Source: Mycolicibacterium canariasense
Lineage (GTDB): Bacteria; Actinomycetota; Actinomycetes; Mycobacteriales; Mycobacteriaceae
Length of the DNA: 64,000 nt
Assembly (NCBI RefSeq): GCF_002101555.1
Contig: NZ_LQOL01000052.1
Location: forward strand, 434,001 to 498,000
Direction: 5' to 3'
The position numbers and the translations under genes are program-made. The notes under the pieces are model-generated. The model was not told the DNA's origin, did not search any database, and saw nothing but the letters and a program-made list of their open reading frames with translations. Of this stretch, positions 27,987 to 36,099 are shown piece by piece (within the stretch, counting starts at the first letter, position 1; each line of letters opens with the position of its first letter).

Positions 27987-29192
27987 ATGGGACTGCGGGG
28001 CGAGGCCGCGATCGTCGGCTTCCACGAACTGCCGGCCACCCGAAAGCCGACCGGCAAGCCGGAGTTCATCATCGAACAGTGGGCCCGGCTGGCCGCCGCG
28101 GCGATCGCCGACGCCGGCCTGTCCGCCGATCAGGTCGACGGGCTGGTCACCTGCGGGGTGATGGAATCCCAGCTGTTCGTCCCGTCCACCGTGGCCGAGT
28201 ACCTGGGCCTGGCCGTCAACTTCGCCGAGATCGTCGACCTCGGTGGGGCCTCCGGGGCGGCCATGGTGTGGCGTGCCGCGGCGGCCATCGAGCTGGGCAT
28301 CTGCCGGGCGGTGCTGTGCGCCATTCCGGCCAACTACCTGACCCCGATGTCCGAGCAGCGGCCGTACGACCCGGGCGATGCCCTCTATTTCGGTGCGTCC
28401 AGCTTCCGGTACGGCTCGCCCCAGGCCGAATTCGAGATCCCGTACGGCTACCTCGGGCAGAACGGGCCGTACGCCCAGGTCGCCCAGATGTATGCCGCCG
28501 CATACGGTTACGACGAGGCGGCGATGGCCAAGATCGTCGTCGACCAGCGGGTCAACGCCAATCACACCCCCGGCGCGGTGTTCAAGGACAAACCACTGAC
28601 CATCGCCGACGTGCTGGACAGTCCCGTCATCGCCTCACCACTGCACATGCTGGAGATCGTCATGCCCTGCATGGGCGGGTCGGCGGTGCTGATCACGAAT
28701 GCCGACCTGGCCCGGGCGAGCCGCAACCGACCGGTGTGGGTCAGAGGTTTCGGCGAACGGGTGCCCTACAAGTCGCCCGTGTACGCGGCCGATCCGCTGC
28801 AGACTCCCATGATCACCGTCGCCGATTCGGCGTTCGGCATGGCCGGGTTGACGCCCGCCGACATGGACATGGTGTCGATCTACGACTGCTACACCATCAC
28901 CGCGCTGCTCACCCTCGAGGACGCCGGATTCTGCGAGAAGGGCAAGGGCATGCAGTTCGTCACCGACCACGACCTCACCTTCCGCGGCGACTTCCCGATG
29001 AACACCGCCGGCGGCCAACTCGGCTACGGCCAGCCCGGCAATGCCGGTGGGATGCACCACATCTGCGATGCCGCTCGCCAGCTCATGGGCCGGGCAGGGG
29101 AGACCCAGGTGCCCGATTGCCATCGCGCTTTCGTCTCCGGCAACGGCGGTGTGCTCAGCGAACAGGAAGCACTCGTGCTGGAGGGCGACTAG
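27987..29192 (+). CDS. Thiolase-like (SCP-x/Ltp type) protein without the usual nucleophilic Cys
   Basis: A 401-residue thiolase-superfamily protein. At the place of the classical Cys-Ala-Ser-Gly nucleophile loop it has GASG (residues 87-90), so the acyl-accepting Cys is Gly. The C-terminal HRAFVSGNGGVLSEQ loop is retained. Such Cys-less thiolase-like proteins paired with a DUF35 partner include steroid side-chain retro-aldolases (Ltp2 with ChsH2-DUF35; established for cholesterol and cholate catabolism). The next gene here is a DUF35 protein. The ATG at 27987 has a GGAG; a GTG at 27963, six bases after a TAATAT box, is the alternative leaderless start. Confidence 0.82.
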   Translation: MGLRGEAAIVGFHELPATRKPTGKPEFIIEQWARLAAAAIADAGLSADQVDGLVTCGVMESQLFVPSTVAEYLGLAVNFAEIVDLGGASGAAMVWRAAAAIELGICRAVLCAIPANYLTPMSEQRPYDPGDALYFGASSFRYGSPQAEFEIPYGYLGQNGPYAQVAQMYAAAYGYDEAAMAKIVVDQRVNANHTPGAVFKDKPLTIADVLDSPVIASPLHMLEIVMPCMGGSAVLITNADLARASRNRPVWVRGFGERVPYKSPVYAADPLQTPMITVADSAFGMAGLTPADMDMVSIYDCYTITALLTLEDAGFCEKGKGMQFVTDHDLTFRGDFPMNTAGGQLGYGQPGNAGGMHHICDAARQLMGRAGETQVPDCHRAFVSGNGGVLSEQEALVLEGD

Positions 29193-29603
29193 ATGACCAT
29201 CGCGATGGGCAGACCGCGACCCCTGCCCACCCCGACCTCGGCGCCGTTCTGGGACGGGTTGCGCCGCCACCAGATCTGGATCCAATTCTCGCCGTCGGCC
29301 GGGGTGTACGTGTTCTACCCGCGGGTGCTGGCGCCGGGCACGCTGGCCGACGACCTGGAATGGCGCCGCATCTCCGGTGCGGCAACGTTGGTCAGCTTCG
29401 CCGTCGCCCAGCGGCCGGTGGCCCCGCAGTTCGCCGACGCGGTGCCGCACCTGCTCGCTGTCGTGCAGTGGCGGGAAGGTCCGCGGCTGGCCACCGAACT
29501 GGTCGGCGTCGACGCCGACCGGTTGCGGGTGGGTATGCCGGTGGAGCCGGTGTTCACCGACCTGCCCGAGATCACGCTGCTGCAGTACACCGCGGTGCGC
29601 TAG
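29193..29603 (+). CDS. DUF35 OB-fold protein (acyl-CoA associated) lacking zinc cysteines
   Basis: A 136-residue protein with an N-terminal helix (PFWDGLRRHQI), a ribbon region reading FSPSAGVYVFYPRV, and a C-terminal OB-fold. In the family that region is a CG-x-Y-x-x-YPR-x-x-C-x-x-C zinc ribbon; here the cysteines are absent, so no zinc is expected. DUF35 proteins bind CoA thioesters and partner thiolase-like enzymes. It directly abuts the thiolase-like gene stop (TAG then ATG), so translation is coupled. Confidence 0.82.
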   Translation: MTIAMGRPRPLPTPTSAPFWDGLRRHQIWIQFSPSAGVYVFYPRVLAPGTLADDLEWRRISGAATLVSFAVAQRPVAPQFADAVPHLLAVVQWREGPRLATELVGVDADRLRVGMPVEPVFTDLPEITLLQYTAVR

Positions 29604-29615
29604 AAAGGACTCTCC

Positions 29616-31844
29616 GTGGCCTTGGCCCTGACCGACGAACAGGTCCAGATCGCCGGTGCGATGGCGGGTTTCGCCGCCCGGCACGGTGGCCTGGACCTAA
29701 CCCGGGCGCAGTTCGACGAGCTGGCCGCCGGCCGCCGGCCGGGATTCTGGGGCGCGCTGGTGGACCAGGGCCTGCACGCGGTGCACCTGCCGGAGCGGAT
29801 CGGGGGACAGGGTGGTGGGCTGACCGAAGCCGCCTGCGTCGTCGAGGAGGCCGGGTACGGCCTGTTGCCCGGGCCGCTGCTGACCACCGTCATCGCCGGA
29901 GCGGTCGCCGCCACCGACCCGGGGCCGGCGGCGCGCTCCGTGCTCGGCGACATCGTGGCCGGGCGCACCGCGGCGGTGATCCTGCCGCAGGCCGGGCAAC
30001 TGCGTGCCGCCGCGGCCGGCGACGGCTGGCGGGTGTCCGGCACAACCGGTCCCGATATCGGGGTGTGCGGGGCCGATCGCATCCTGGTCAGCGCCGCCGC
30101 CGAATCCGGCGAGGTGCTCTGGATTGCCTTGGACACCAAGGACTGCGGGGTGCGGGTGCAACCGCAGACCCCCACCGATCTGACCCGCGATGTCGGGGTG
30201 CTGCACGTCGACGACGCGGTGGTGCCCGACGGCGACGTGCTTCGCGGTGTCGACGCGGTGCGGGCGCGTTGCCTGGCGGTGAGCATGCTGGCGGCCGAGG
30301 CGGCCGGTATCGTGCGCTGGTGTGTGGACAACGTGGTGGCCTACCTGAAGGTGCGCGAACAGTTCGGCAGGCCGATCGGGTCGTTCCAGGCGTTACAGCA
30401 CAAGGCCGCCATGCTGTTCATCGACAGCGAGCTGGCCGCGGCCGCGGCGTGGGACGCGGTGCGCGCCGCCGACCAGTCCGTCGCGCAGCACCACATCGCG
30501 GCCGCCGGCGCGGCCATCGTGGCGGTGGGCCGGCTGCCCGAGCTGGTGGTCGACGCGCTCACCATGTTCGGCGCCATCGGCTACACGTGGGAACACGACC
30601 TGCATCTCTACTGGAAACGCGCGATCAGCCTGGCGGCGGCGGTCGGTTCGGGCACCGGATGGGCGCACACCCTGGGCGACCCGGCGGCGCCCGGCCGCGA
30701 TTTCACCATCGAGATCGTCGATGTCGAGCCGGATTTCCGGGCGGCGGTCGCCGCAGCGCTGGACCGGGCGGCGCTGCTGCGCAACGACACCCCGGGCCGC
30801 CAGAACCCCGACGACGCGGAGTTCCGGACGGGCCCCCAGCGCACCGCTCTGGCCGAGGCCGGCCTGGTCGCCGCGCACCTGCCCACTCCCTGGGGGCTGG
30901 CCGCCACCCCGGCTCAGCAGCTGATCATCGACGAGGAGTTCGAGAAGCGGCCCCATCTGGTGCGGCCGTCCCTGGGCATCGCGGAATGGATCCTGCCCAC
31001 CGTGTTGGCCGCCGGATCCGACGCGCAGCGCGCGCAATTCGCCGCACCGACCTTGCGCGGAGAGCTCGGTTGGTGCCAGTTGTTCTCAGAGCCGGGGGCC
31101 GGTTCGGACCTCGCGTCGCTGTCCACCAGGGCCACCAAGGTCGACGGTGGCTGGCTGGTGAACGGTCAGAAGGTGTGGACCTCCTCGGCGCAGCGCGCCG
31201 ACTGGGGTGCACTGTTGGCCCGCACCGATCCGGATGCCAAGAAGCACAAGGGAATCGGCTACTTCCTGGTCGACATGAGCACCCCCGGCATCCGGGTGCG
31301 GCCGCTGCGGACCGCCAGCGGGGACGAACATTTCAACGAGGTGTTCTTCGACGACGTGTTCGTCCCGGACGCCATGCTGGTGGGCGAGCCGACCGACGGC
31401 TGGTCGCACGCGCTGGCCACCATGGCCAACGAGCGGGTGGCCATCGGCGCGTATATCAAGCTGGACAAGGAGAGCGAACTGCGGTCCCTGGCCGGCCGGG
31501 GCGGAGAGGTGACCGAGGTGACCATGGTCCGCCGGGCGCTGGGCGAGGTCAGGGCTGCATCGAATGCGATTGCCGCCCTTGCGGTCCGGGACACACTCAA
31601 CCGGCTCGCCGGCCACGGGCCGGGGCCGGCGTCCAGCGTCGGCAAGGTGGCGACCGCGCAGATCGTGCGCCGGGTCACCGCCGAGGCGCTGGCGTTCAGC
31701 GGACGCGCGGCGATGGTGGGTGGCGCCGAACAGTCGGCCGTCGCGCACAGCCTGATGATGCCCGCCGAGGTGATCGGGGGTGGCACCGTCGAGATCCAGT
31801 TGAATATCATCGCGACGATGATCCTGGGACTGCCGAGGAATTGA
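29616..31844 (+). CDS. Fused double acyl-CoA dehydrogenase
   Basis: A 742-residue tandem fusion of two acyl-CoA dehydrogenase units: the first about residues 5-345, with REQFGRPIGSFQALQH and a GAIGYTWEHDLHLY end, the second about 365-735, with FSEPGAGSDLASL and GGGTVEIQ. Double-length FadEs (FadE34-like) exist in mycobacterial steroid and fatty-acid degradation, where one half often keeps FAD and catalytic residues while the other is structural. It would introduce a double bond in an acyl-CoA using FAD. It is the third gene of the module after thiolase-like and DUF35; GTG start, 12 bases downstream. Confidence 0.85.
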   Translation: MALALTDEQVQIAGAMAGFAARHGGLDLTRAQFDELAAGRRPGFWGALVDQGLHAVHLPERIGGQGGGLTEAACVVEEAGYGLLPGPLLTTVIAGAVAATDPGPAARSVLGDIVAGRTAAVILPQAGQLRAAAAGDGWRVSGTTGPDIGVCGADRILVSAAAESGEVLWIALDTKDCGVRVQPQTPTDLTRDVGVLHVDDAVVPDGDVLRGVDAVRARCLAVSMLAAEAAGIVRWCVDNVVAYLKVREQFGRPIGSFQALQHKAAMLFIDSELAAAAAWDAVRAADQSVAQHHIAAAGAAIVAVGRLPELVVDALTMFGAIGYTWEHDLHLYWKRAISLAAAVGSGTGWAHTLGDPAAPGRDFTIEIVDVEPDFRAAVAAALDRAALLRNDTPGRQNPDDAEFRTGPQRTALAEAGLVAAHLPTPWGLAATPAQQLIIDEEFEKRPHLVRPSLGIAEWILPTVLAAGSDAQRAQFAAPTLRGELGWCQLFSEPGAGSDLASLSTRATKVDGGWLVNGQKVWTSSAQRADWGALLARTDPDAKKHKGIGYFLVDMSTPGIRVRPLRTASGDEHFNEVFFDDVFVPDAMLVGEPTDGWSHALATMANERVAIGAYIKLDKESELRSLAGRGGEVTEVTMVRRALGEVRAASNAIAALAVRDTLNRLAGHGPGPASSVGKVATAQIVRRVTAEALAFSGRAAMVGGAEQSAVAHSLMMPAEVIGGGTVEIQLNIIATMILGLPRN

Positions 31845-31852
31845 GCGCGGAG

Positions 31853-32455
31853 ATGACCGTGAGCACGGACCTGCCCGGCTACAAACAGGCGCGCCGGTCA
31901 CAGATCGTGGCCGCGGCGACGGCGGCGCTCAAGGAACACGAGTACGAACAGATCCAGATGCGCGATGTCGCGGAGAAGGCCGACGTGGCGCTGGGCACGC
32001 TGTACCGCTACTTCAGTTCCAAAGAGCATGTCTACGCCGCGGTGCTGATGGAATGGGCGCAGCCGGTGTTCGCCGACGCGACCGAGGACACCCGCCCGGC
32101 CGAACGCCGGGTGCGCGAGAAGGTGCGTGGCATCATCACCAGCTTCGAGCGCTGGCCGGCCTTCTTCAAGGTGTGCATGCTGTTGCAGAACACCACCGAT
32201 GCCAACGCCCAGCCATTGATGCGGCAGTTCGCCGAGACCGCGCAGCGCACCCTGGCCGCCGACTTCGCCGCACTGGGGCACCAGGAATCCTTCGACATCG
32301 CCATCATGTTGTGGGGCATCGTCAGTACGATGCTGTCCGGCGCGATCCACAACGGCTATCCGATCGGGGACGCCTACCGGGTATCCGACGCGTTCATCGA
32401 CCTGGTGGCTCCGCGCCTGCCCGCCGATCAGCGCTCGGCGAACACCGGAGGCTGA
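31853..32455 (+). CDS. TetR family transcriptional regulator
   Basis: A 200-residue TetR protein: N-terminal helix-turn-helix IQMRDVAEKADVALGTLYRYFSSKEHVY (about residues 33-62) and a hydrophobic effector domain. It resembles KstR-like regulators of acyl-CoA or steroid catabolism in the recognition helix, although the specific family is not certain. It is the last gene of the thiolase/DUF35/FadE module, 8 bases after the FadE stop, and may bind the palindrome at 27938-27952. Its 3' end overlaps the convergent molybdoenzyme gene by 28 bases. Confidence 0.87.
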   Translation: MTVSTDLPGYKQARRSQIVAAATAALKEHEYEQIQMRDVAEKADVALGTLYRYFSSKEHVYAAVLMEWAQPVFADATEDTRPAERRVREKVRGIITSFERWPAFFKVCMLLQNTTDANAQPLMRQFAETAQRTLAADFAALGHQESFDIAIMLWGIVSTMLSGAIHNGYPIGDAYRVSDAFIDLVAPRLPADQRSANTGG

Positions 32456-34710
32456 TGAGCCCGCACCGGCGGCAACGGCCCGGTGAACTTCTCCACCTCG
32501 ACCAGCACATGCGCCCCGGTGCAGCCCCGTGCCAGCGCCGAGGTTCCGACGTCGTCGGTCAACACGTTCGGATTGCCGTGCACGCACATCGAATCCGGAT
32601 CGGACGGGTCCAGTGGATCGAACCAGGCGCCCGTCGACAACTGCACCACGTTGGCGCGCAGGCCGGCATCGGTCACCACACCGGCCAGGCAGGCGCCGCG
32701 GTCGTTGAACACCCGGACCACGTCCCCGTCGGCCAGCCCGCGTTCGGCGGCGTCCTCGGGATGCATCCGGATCGGTTCGCGCCCGGCCACTTTCGACTGC
32801 TGGCTGAGCGCGCCGGTGTCGAGCTGGCTGTGCAGTCGCGACGCCGGCTGGTTGGCCAGCAGGTGCAGCGGGAAGGTGGCCGCCCGCGCGCCGCCGAGCC
32901 ATTCCTGCGGTTCGAACCAGGCTGGGTGGCCCAGGCAGTCGGCGTAGCCGAAGCCGTCGATATCGGCCGAGAAGATCTCGATGCGTCCGCTCGGGGTGTT
33001 GAGCCGGTGCGTGTGCGGGTCGGCCCGGAAATCCGACAGCAGGGTCAGGCCCGGTTCGGTGGGCAGGCGCAGCGCGCCGTCGGCCCAGAACTGATCGAAG
33101 GACGGGGCCGCGAAATCCAGTCCGGCCGCCCATTTTTCATACATGTGCACCAGCCATTGGCGGGCCGTGCGGCCCTCGGTGAAGGTGTCCCCGATACCGA
33201 GCCGGGCGGCCAGCGCGGCGAAGGTGTCGTAGTCGTCGCGGGACTGCGCATGCGGGCGCGCCAGCGCGGGCATCGCCACCAGCAGCGGGTCGTTGCGCGA
33301 GCCCGAGAAGTCGTCCCGCTCGTAGGCGGTGGTCGAGGGCACCACGATATCGGCGTGTTTGGCCATCGCGGTCCAGTACGGGTCGTGTACGACGATGGTG
33401 TCCGGCCGGGCCAGGGCGCGGCGCAGCCGCGGGATGTTCTGGTGGTGATGGAACGGATTGCCGCCGGCCCAGTACACCAGCCGGATATCGGGGTAGGTCA
33501 GCCGCAGCCCGTTGTAGTCGTATTCCTCGCCGGGGTGCAGCAGCATATCGCTGATCGCGGCGACCGGGATGAACGTCGACACCGGGTTGTGGCCTTGGGG
33601 CAGTGCGGGCAGCCGGAACCGCAGCGGGGCCAGGCCGGGTTCGTTCATCGACCCGTATCCGTGCCCGAATCCTCCTCCGGGCAGCCCGATTTGGCCGAGC
33701 ATCGCGGCCAGTGTCAGCCCCATCCAGGGCGCCTGCTCGCCGTGCCGGATGCGCTGCAGCGACCAGCTGACGGTGACCAGGGTGCGACTGGCGGCCATCC
33801 GCCGGGCCAGCGCGGTGATGTCCTGCGCGGCGATACCGCTGATGGTCGACGCCCACGCCGGTGACTTCGGCACGCCGTCGTCGGTGCCCAACAGGTAGCG
33901 CTCGAACCGGTCGTAGCCGACGCAATAGGTGTCCAGGAAGCCCCGGTCGGCCAGGCCCTCGGTGGCCAGCACATGGGCCAGCGCCAGCATGATGGCCACA
34001 TCGCTGCCGGGCACCGGCGCGTGCCAGGCGCATTCGCCCTCGATGTCATCGCGCAGCGGTGAGAACGACACGATGCACCCACCGCGGTCCCGGAAACGGC
34101 GCGGGGATTCACGCGCCGGGTGTGCCGTGGTGCCGCCGTGGTTGATGCCGGTGTTCTTCAGCGCGATCCCGCCGAAGCACACCAGCAGATCGGTGTGTTC
34201 GACGATGACGTCCCACTGGGTGGAGCGCTTGAACAGGTCGTCATGGGTGCCGACCACCCGGGGCATGATGGCGCCGGTGGCGCCCAGGCTGTAGGAGTGC
34301 CGCGATGACGTGTAGCCGCCGAGCAGTTTGAGGAACCGGTGTACCTGGCTCTGGGCGTGGTGGAACCGCCCGGCGCTGGCCCAGCCGTAGGAGCCGCCGT
34401 AGATCGCCTCGTTGCCGTGGCCGTCGATGACCCGGCGCAGTTCGGCGGCCAGCAGCTCGGTGAGCTCCGCCCAGGACACCGCGACGAACTCGTCGGCGCC
34501 GCGCGCGGTGCTGGGACCGGGCCCGTCGCGCAGCCAGCCACGCCGTACGGCCGGTTCGGTGATCCGGGCCCGGTGCCGCAGCGAGCCGGGCAGATTGGCC
34601 AGCAGGGGTGACGGGTCGGCGTCACCGGCGCGCGGTGTCACGGCGGTGATATCGCCGTCGCTCACCTCGGCGGTGAAGGCACCCCAGTGGGCGAGGCTGG
34701 CACGGGACAC
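32428..34710 (-). CDS. Molybdopterin-dependent oxidoreductase, BisC/DMSO reductase type
   Basis: A 760-residue single-subunit DMSO-reductase family enzyme. There is no N-terminal Cys motif for an Fe-S cluster, and no Tat signal, so it is a cytoplasmic Mo-bis-MGD protein of the biotin-sulfoxide/TMAO reductase group. The block YGGSYGWASAGRFHHAQSQ (residues 104-122) is diagnostic; the expected Mo-ligand Ser lies in HSYSLGA (Ser141). The C-terminal cofactor-binding part has LLANQPASRLHSQLDTG. Probable substrates are sulfoxides or N-oxides, such as methionine or biotin sulfoxide. It is convergent with the TetR gene and divergent from the fadE20-like gene. Confidence 0.88.
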   Translation of the reverse strand: MSRASLAHWGAFTAEVSDGDITAVTPRAGDADPSPLLANLPGSLRHRARITEPAVRRGWLRDGPGPSTARGADEFVAVSWAELTELLAAELRRVIDGHGNEAIYGGSYGWASAGRFHHAQSQVHRFLKLLGGYTSSRHSYSLGATGAIMPRVVGTHDDLFKRSTQWDVIVEHTDLLVCFGGIALKNTGINHGGTTAHPARESPRRFRDRGGCIVSFSPLRDDIEGECAWHAPVPGSDVAIMLALAHVLATEGLADRGFLDTYCVGYDRFERYLLGTDDGVPKSPAWASTISGIAAQDITALARRMAASRTLVTVSWSLQRIRHGEQAPWMGLTLAAMLGQIGLPGGGFGHGYGSMNEPGLAPLRFRLPALPQGHNPVSTFIPVAAISDMLLHPGEEYDYNGLRLTYPDIRLVYWAGGNPFHHHQNIPRLRRALARPDTIVVHDPYWTAMAKHADIVVPSTTAYERDDFSGSRNDPLLVAMPALARPHAQSRDDYDTFAALAARLGIGDTFTEGRTARQWLVHMYEKWAAGLDFAAPSFDQFWADGALRLPTEPGLTLLSDFRADPHTHRLNTPSGRIEIFSADIDGFGYADCLGHPAWFEPQEWLGGARAATFPLHLLANQPASRLHSQLDTGALSQQSKVAGREPIRMHPEDAAERGLADGDVVRVFNDRGACLAGVVTDAGLRANVVQLSTGAWFDPLDPSDPDSMCVHGNPNVLTDDVGTSALARGCTGAHVLVEVEKFTGPLPPVRAHQPPVFAER

Positions 34711-34743
34711 GCACCAATCCTAGGGGGACGCCCTGACCTGCCG

Positions 34744-34761
34744 ACCAACCATCTGGTTGGT
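34744..34761. promoter_or_regulatory. Candidate TetR operator upstream of fadE20-like gene
   Basis: ACCAACC-ATCT-GGTTGGT, a perfect 7-4-7 inverted repeat next to a TATATG/TATGTT -10-like sequence (from 34761), about 47 bases before the ATG at 34808. It is typical of TetR-type operators before acyl-CoA genes. It could also act on the molybdoenzyme gene, whose start is 33 bases away on the other strand. Confidence 0.65.
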
Positions 34762-34807
34762 ATATGTTGGGCGCCACACCGCACATCCCAGTACCGGAGG
34801 TCACACC

Positions 34808-35965
34808 ATGGGCGTCATCAAGTTCGAGCGCACGCTGTTCGAGCCGGAGCACGACCTGTTCCGCGAGTCCTACCGCGCGTTCCTCGAGCGACATGCCACG
34901 CCGTTCCAGGAGGAGTGGGAGAAGGCCAAGATCGTCGACCGTGAGGTCTGGCGCGAGGCCGGCAAGCAGGGCTTTCTTGGGATGGCCGTGCCCGAGGAGT
35001 ACGGCGGCGGCGGCAACCCGGACTTCCGCTACAACGTCGTCGTCACCGAGGAGACGACCGCGGGACGGCACAGCGGCCTGGGCTTCACCCTGCAGAACGA
35101 CGTCATCGCGCCGTACCTGCTGGAGCTCGCCGACGACGAGCAGAAGAAGCGCTGGCTGCCCGGCTTCTGCAGCGGGGAAGTGATCGCGGCGATCGCAATG
35201 ACCGAACCCGGCACCGGCAGCGACCTGCAGGGCATCAAGACCCGCGCGGTGAAACAGGGCGACCACTACGTCCTCAACGGATCGAAGACCTTCATCACCA
35301 ACGGAATCCACGCCGATTTGGTGATCGTGGTCGCCTGCACCGACCCGGACAAGGGCGCGCAGGGGTTCAGCCTGCTGGTCGTCGAGCGCGGTATGGCCGG
35401 CTTCGAGCGGGGTCGTCATCTGGACAAGATCGGTCTGGAGGCGCAGGACACCGCCGAGCTGTCGTTCACCGATGTGGTGGTGCCCGCCGAGAACCTGCTG
35501 GGCCAGGAGGGGATGGGCTTCATCTACCTGATGCAGAACCTGCCCCAGGAGCGGATCAGCATCGCCGTGATGGCCGCCGCGGCGATGGAGTCGACGCTGG
35601 AAGCCACGCTGCAGTACACGAAGGAGCGCAAGGCGTTCGGCAAGCCGATCGGCAGCTTCCAGAACAGCCGGTTCCTATTGGCCGAACTGGCCACCGAGGC
35701 CACCGCGGTGCGGATCATGGTCGACGAGTTCATCAGGCTGCATCTGGACCGGAAACTGACCGTGGACCAGGCCGCGATGGCCAAGTGGTACTCCACCGAG
35801 GCGCAGGTGCGCCTGGTCGACCGCTGCCTGCAGTTGCACGGGGGGTACGGATACATGCGCGAGTACCCCATTGCCAAGGCCTTCCTGGACTCCCGCATCC
35901 AGACCATCTACGGCGGCACCACCGAGATCATGAAAGAAATCGTCGGCCGAAGCCTGGGCGTCTGA
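34808..35965 (+). CDS. fadE20: Acyl-CoA dehydrogenase (FadE20-like)
   Basis: A 385-residue FAD-dependent dehydrogenase for beta-oxidation. Blocks: AMTEPGTGSDLQGI, FITNGIHADLVIV, REAFG-like ERKAFGKPIGSFQ and the catalytic/FAD end LHGGYGYMREYPIAKAFLD with IYGGTTEIMKEIVGRSLG. It makes trans-2-enoyl-CoA from acyl-CoA; chain preference is not visible. It corresponds to Rv2724c. The ATG is preceded by a GGAGG sequence; the in-frame GTG-region frame upstream covers the operator and is rejected. Confidence 0.92.
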   Translation: MGVIKFERTLFEPEHDLFRESYRAFLERHATPFQEEWEKAKIVDREVWREAGKQGFLGMAVPEEYGGGGNPDFRYNVVVTEETTAGRHSGLGFTLQNDVIAPYLLELADDEQKKRWLPGFCSGEVIAAIAMTEPGTGSDLQGIKTRAVKQGDHYVLNGSKTFITNGIHADLVIVVACTDPDKGAQGFSLLVVERGMAGFERGRHLDKIGLEAQDTAELSFTDVVVPAENLLGQEGMGFIYLMQNLPQERISIAVMAAAAMESTLEATLQYTKERKAFGKPIGSFQNSRFLLAELATEATAVRIMVDEFIRLHLDRKLTVDQAAMAKWYSTEAQVRLVDRCLQLHGGYGYMREYPIAKAFLDSRIQTIYGGTTEIMKEIVGRSLGV

Positions 35966-36054
35966 GGCCCCCTGGGCGGCACGCGGCCGCCCGACACGCC
36001 TCCGGTACAGGTCGCGATATCCCACGAGATGGCGTCCCGCTGACGCAGAGTTGA

Positions 36055-36071
36055 CGAAAGCGATACTTTCG
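36055..36071. promoter_or_regulatory. Inverted repeat upstream of LGFP protein gene
   Basis: CGAAAG-CGATA-CTTTCG, a 6-5-6 inverted repeat that begins inside a TTGACG (-35-like) hexamer at 36051. It could be an operator or a short hairpin; no matching regulator is known. Confidence 0.35.
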
Positions 36072-36099
36072 TGGGGTTTGCACGAGTTCGGGAGGACTG

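Noticed and set aside
27956..32455. A 1499-codon open frame on the plus strand
   Set aside because: Only its last 200 codons are real (the TetR gene). The rest is a GC-rich shadow of the thiolase-like, DUF35 and fused FadE genes, with Arg/Gly/Ala-rich composition.
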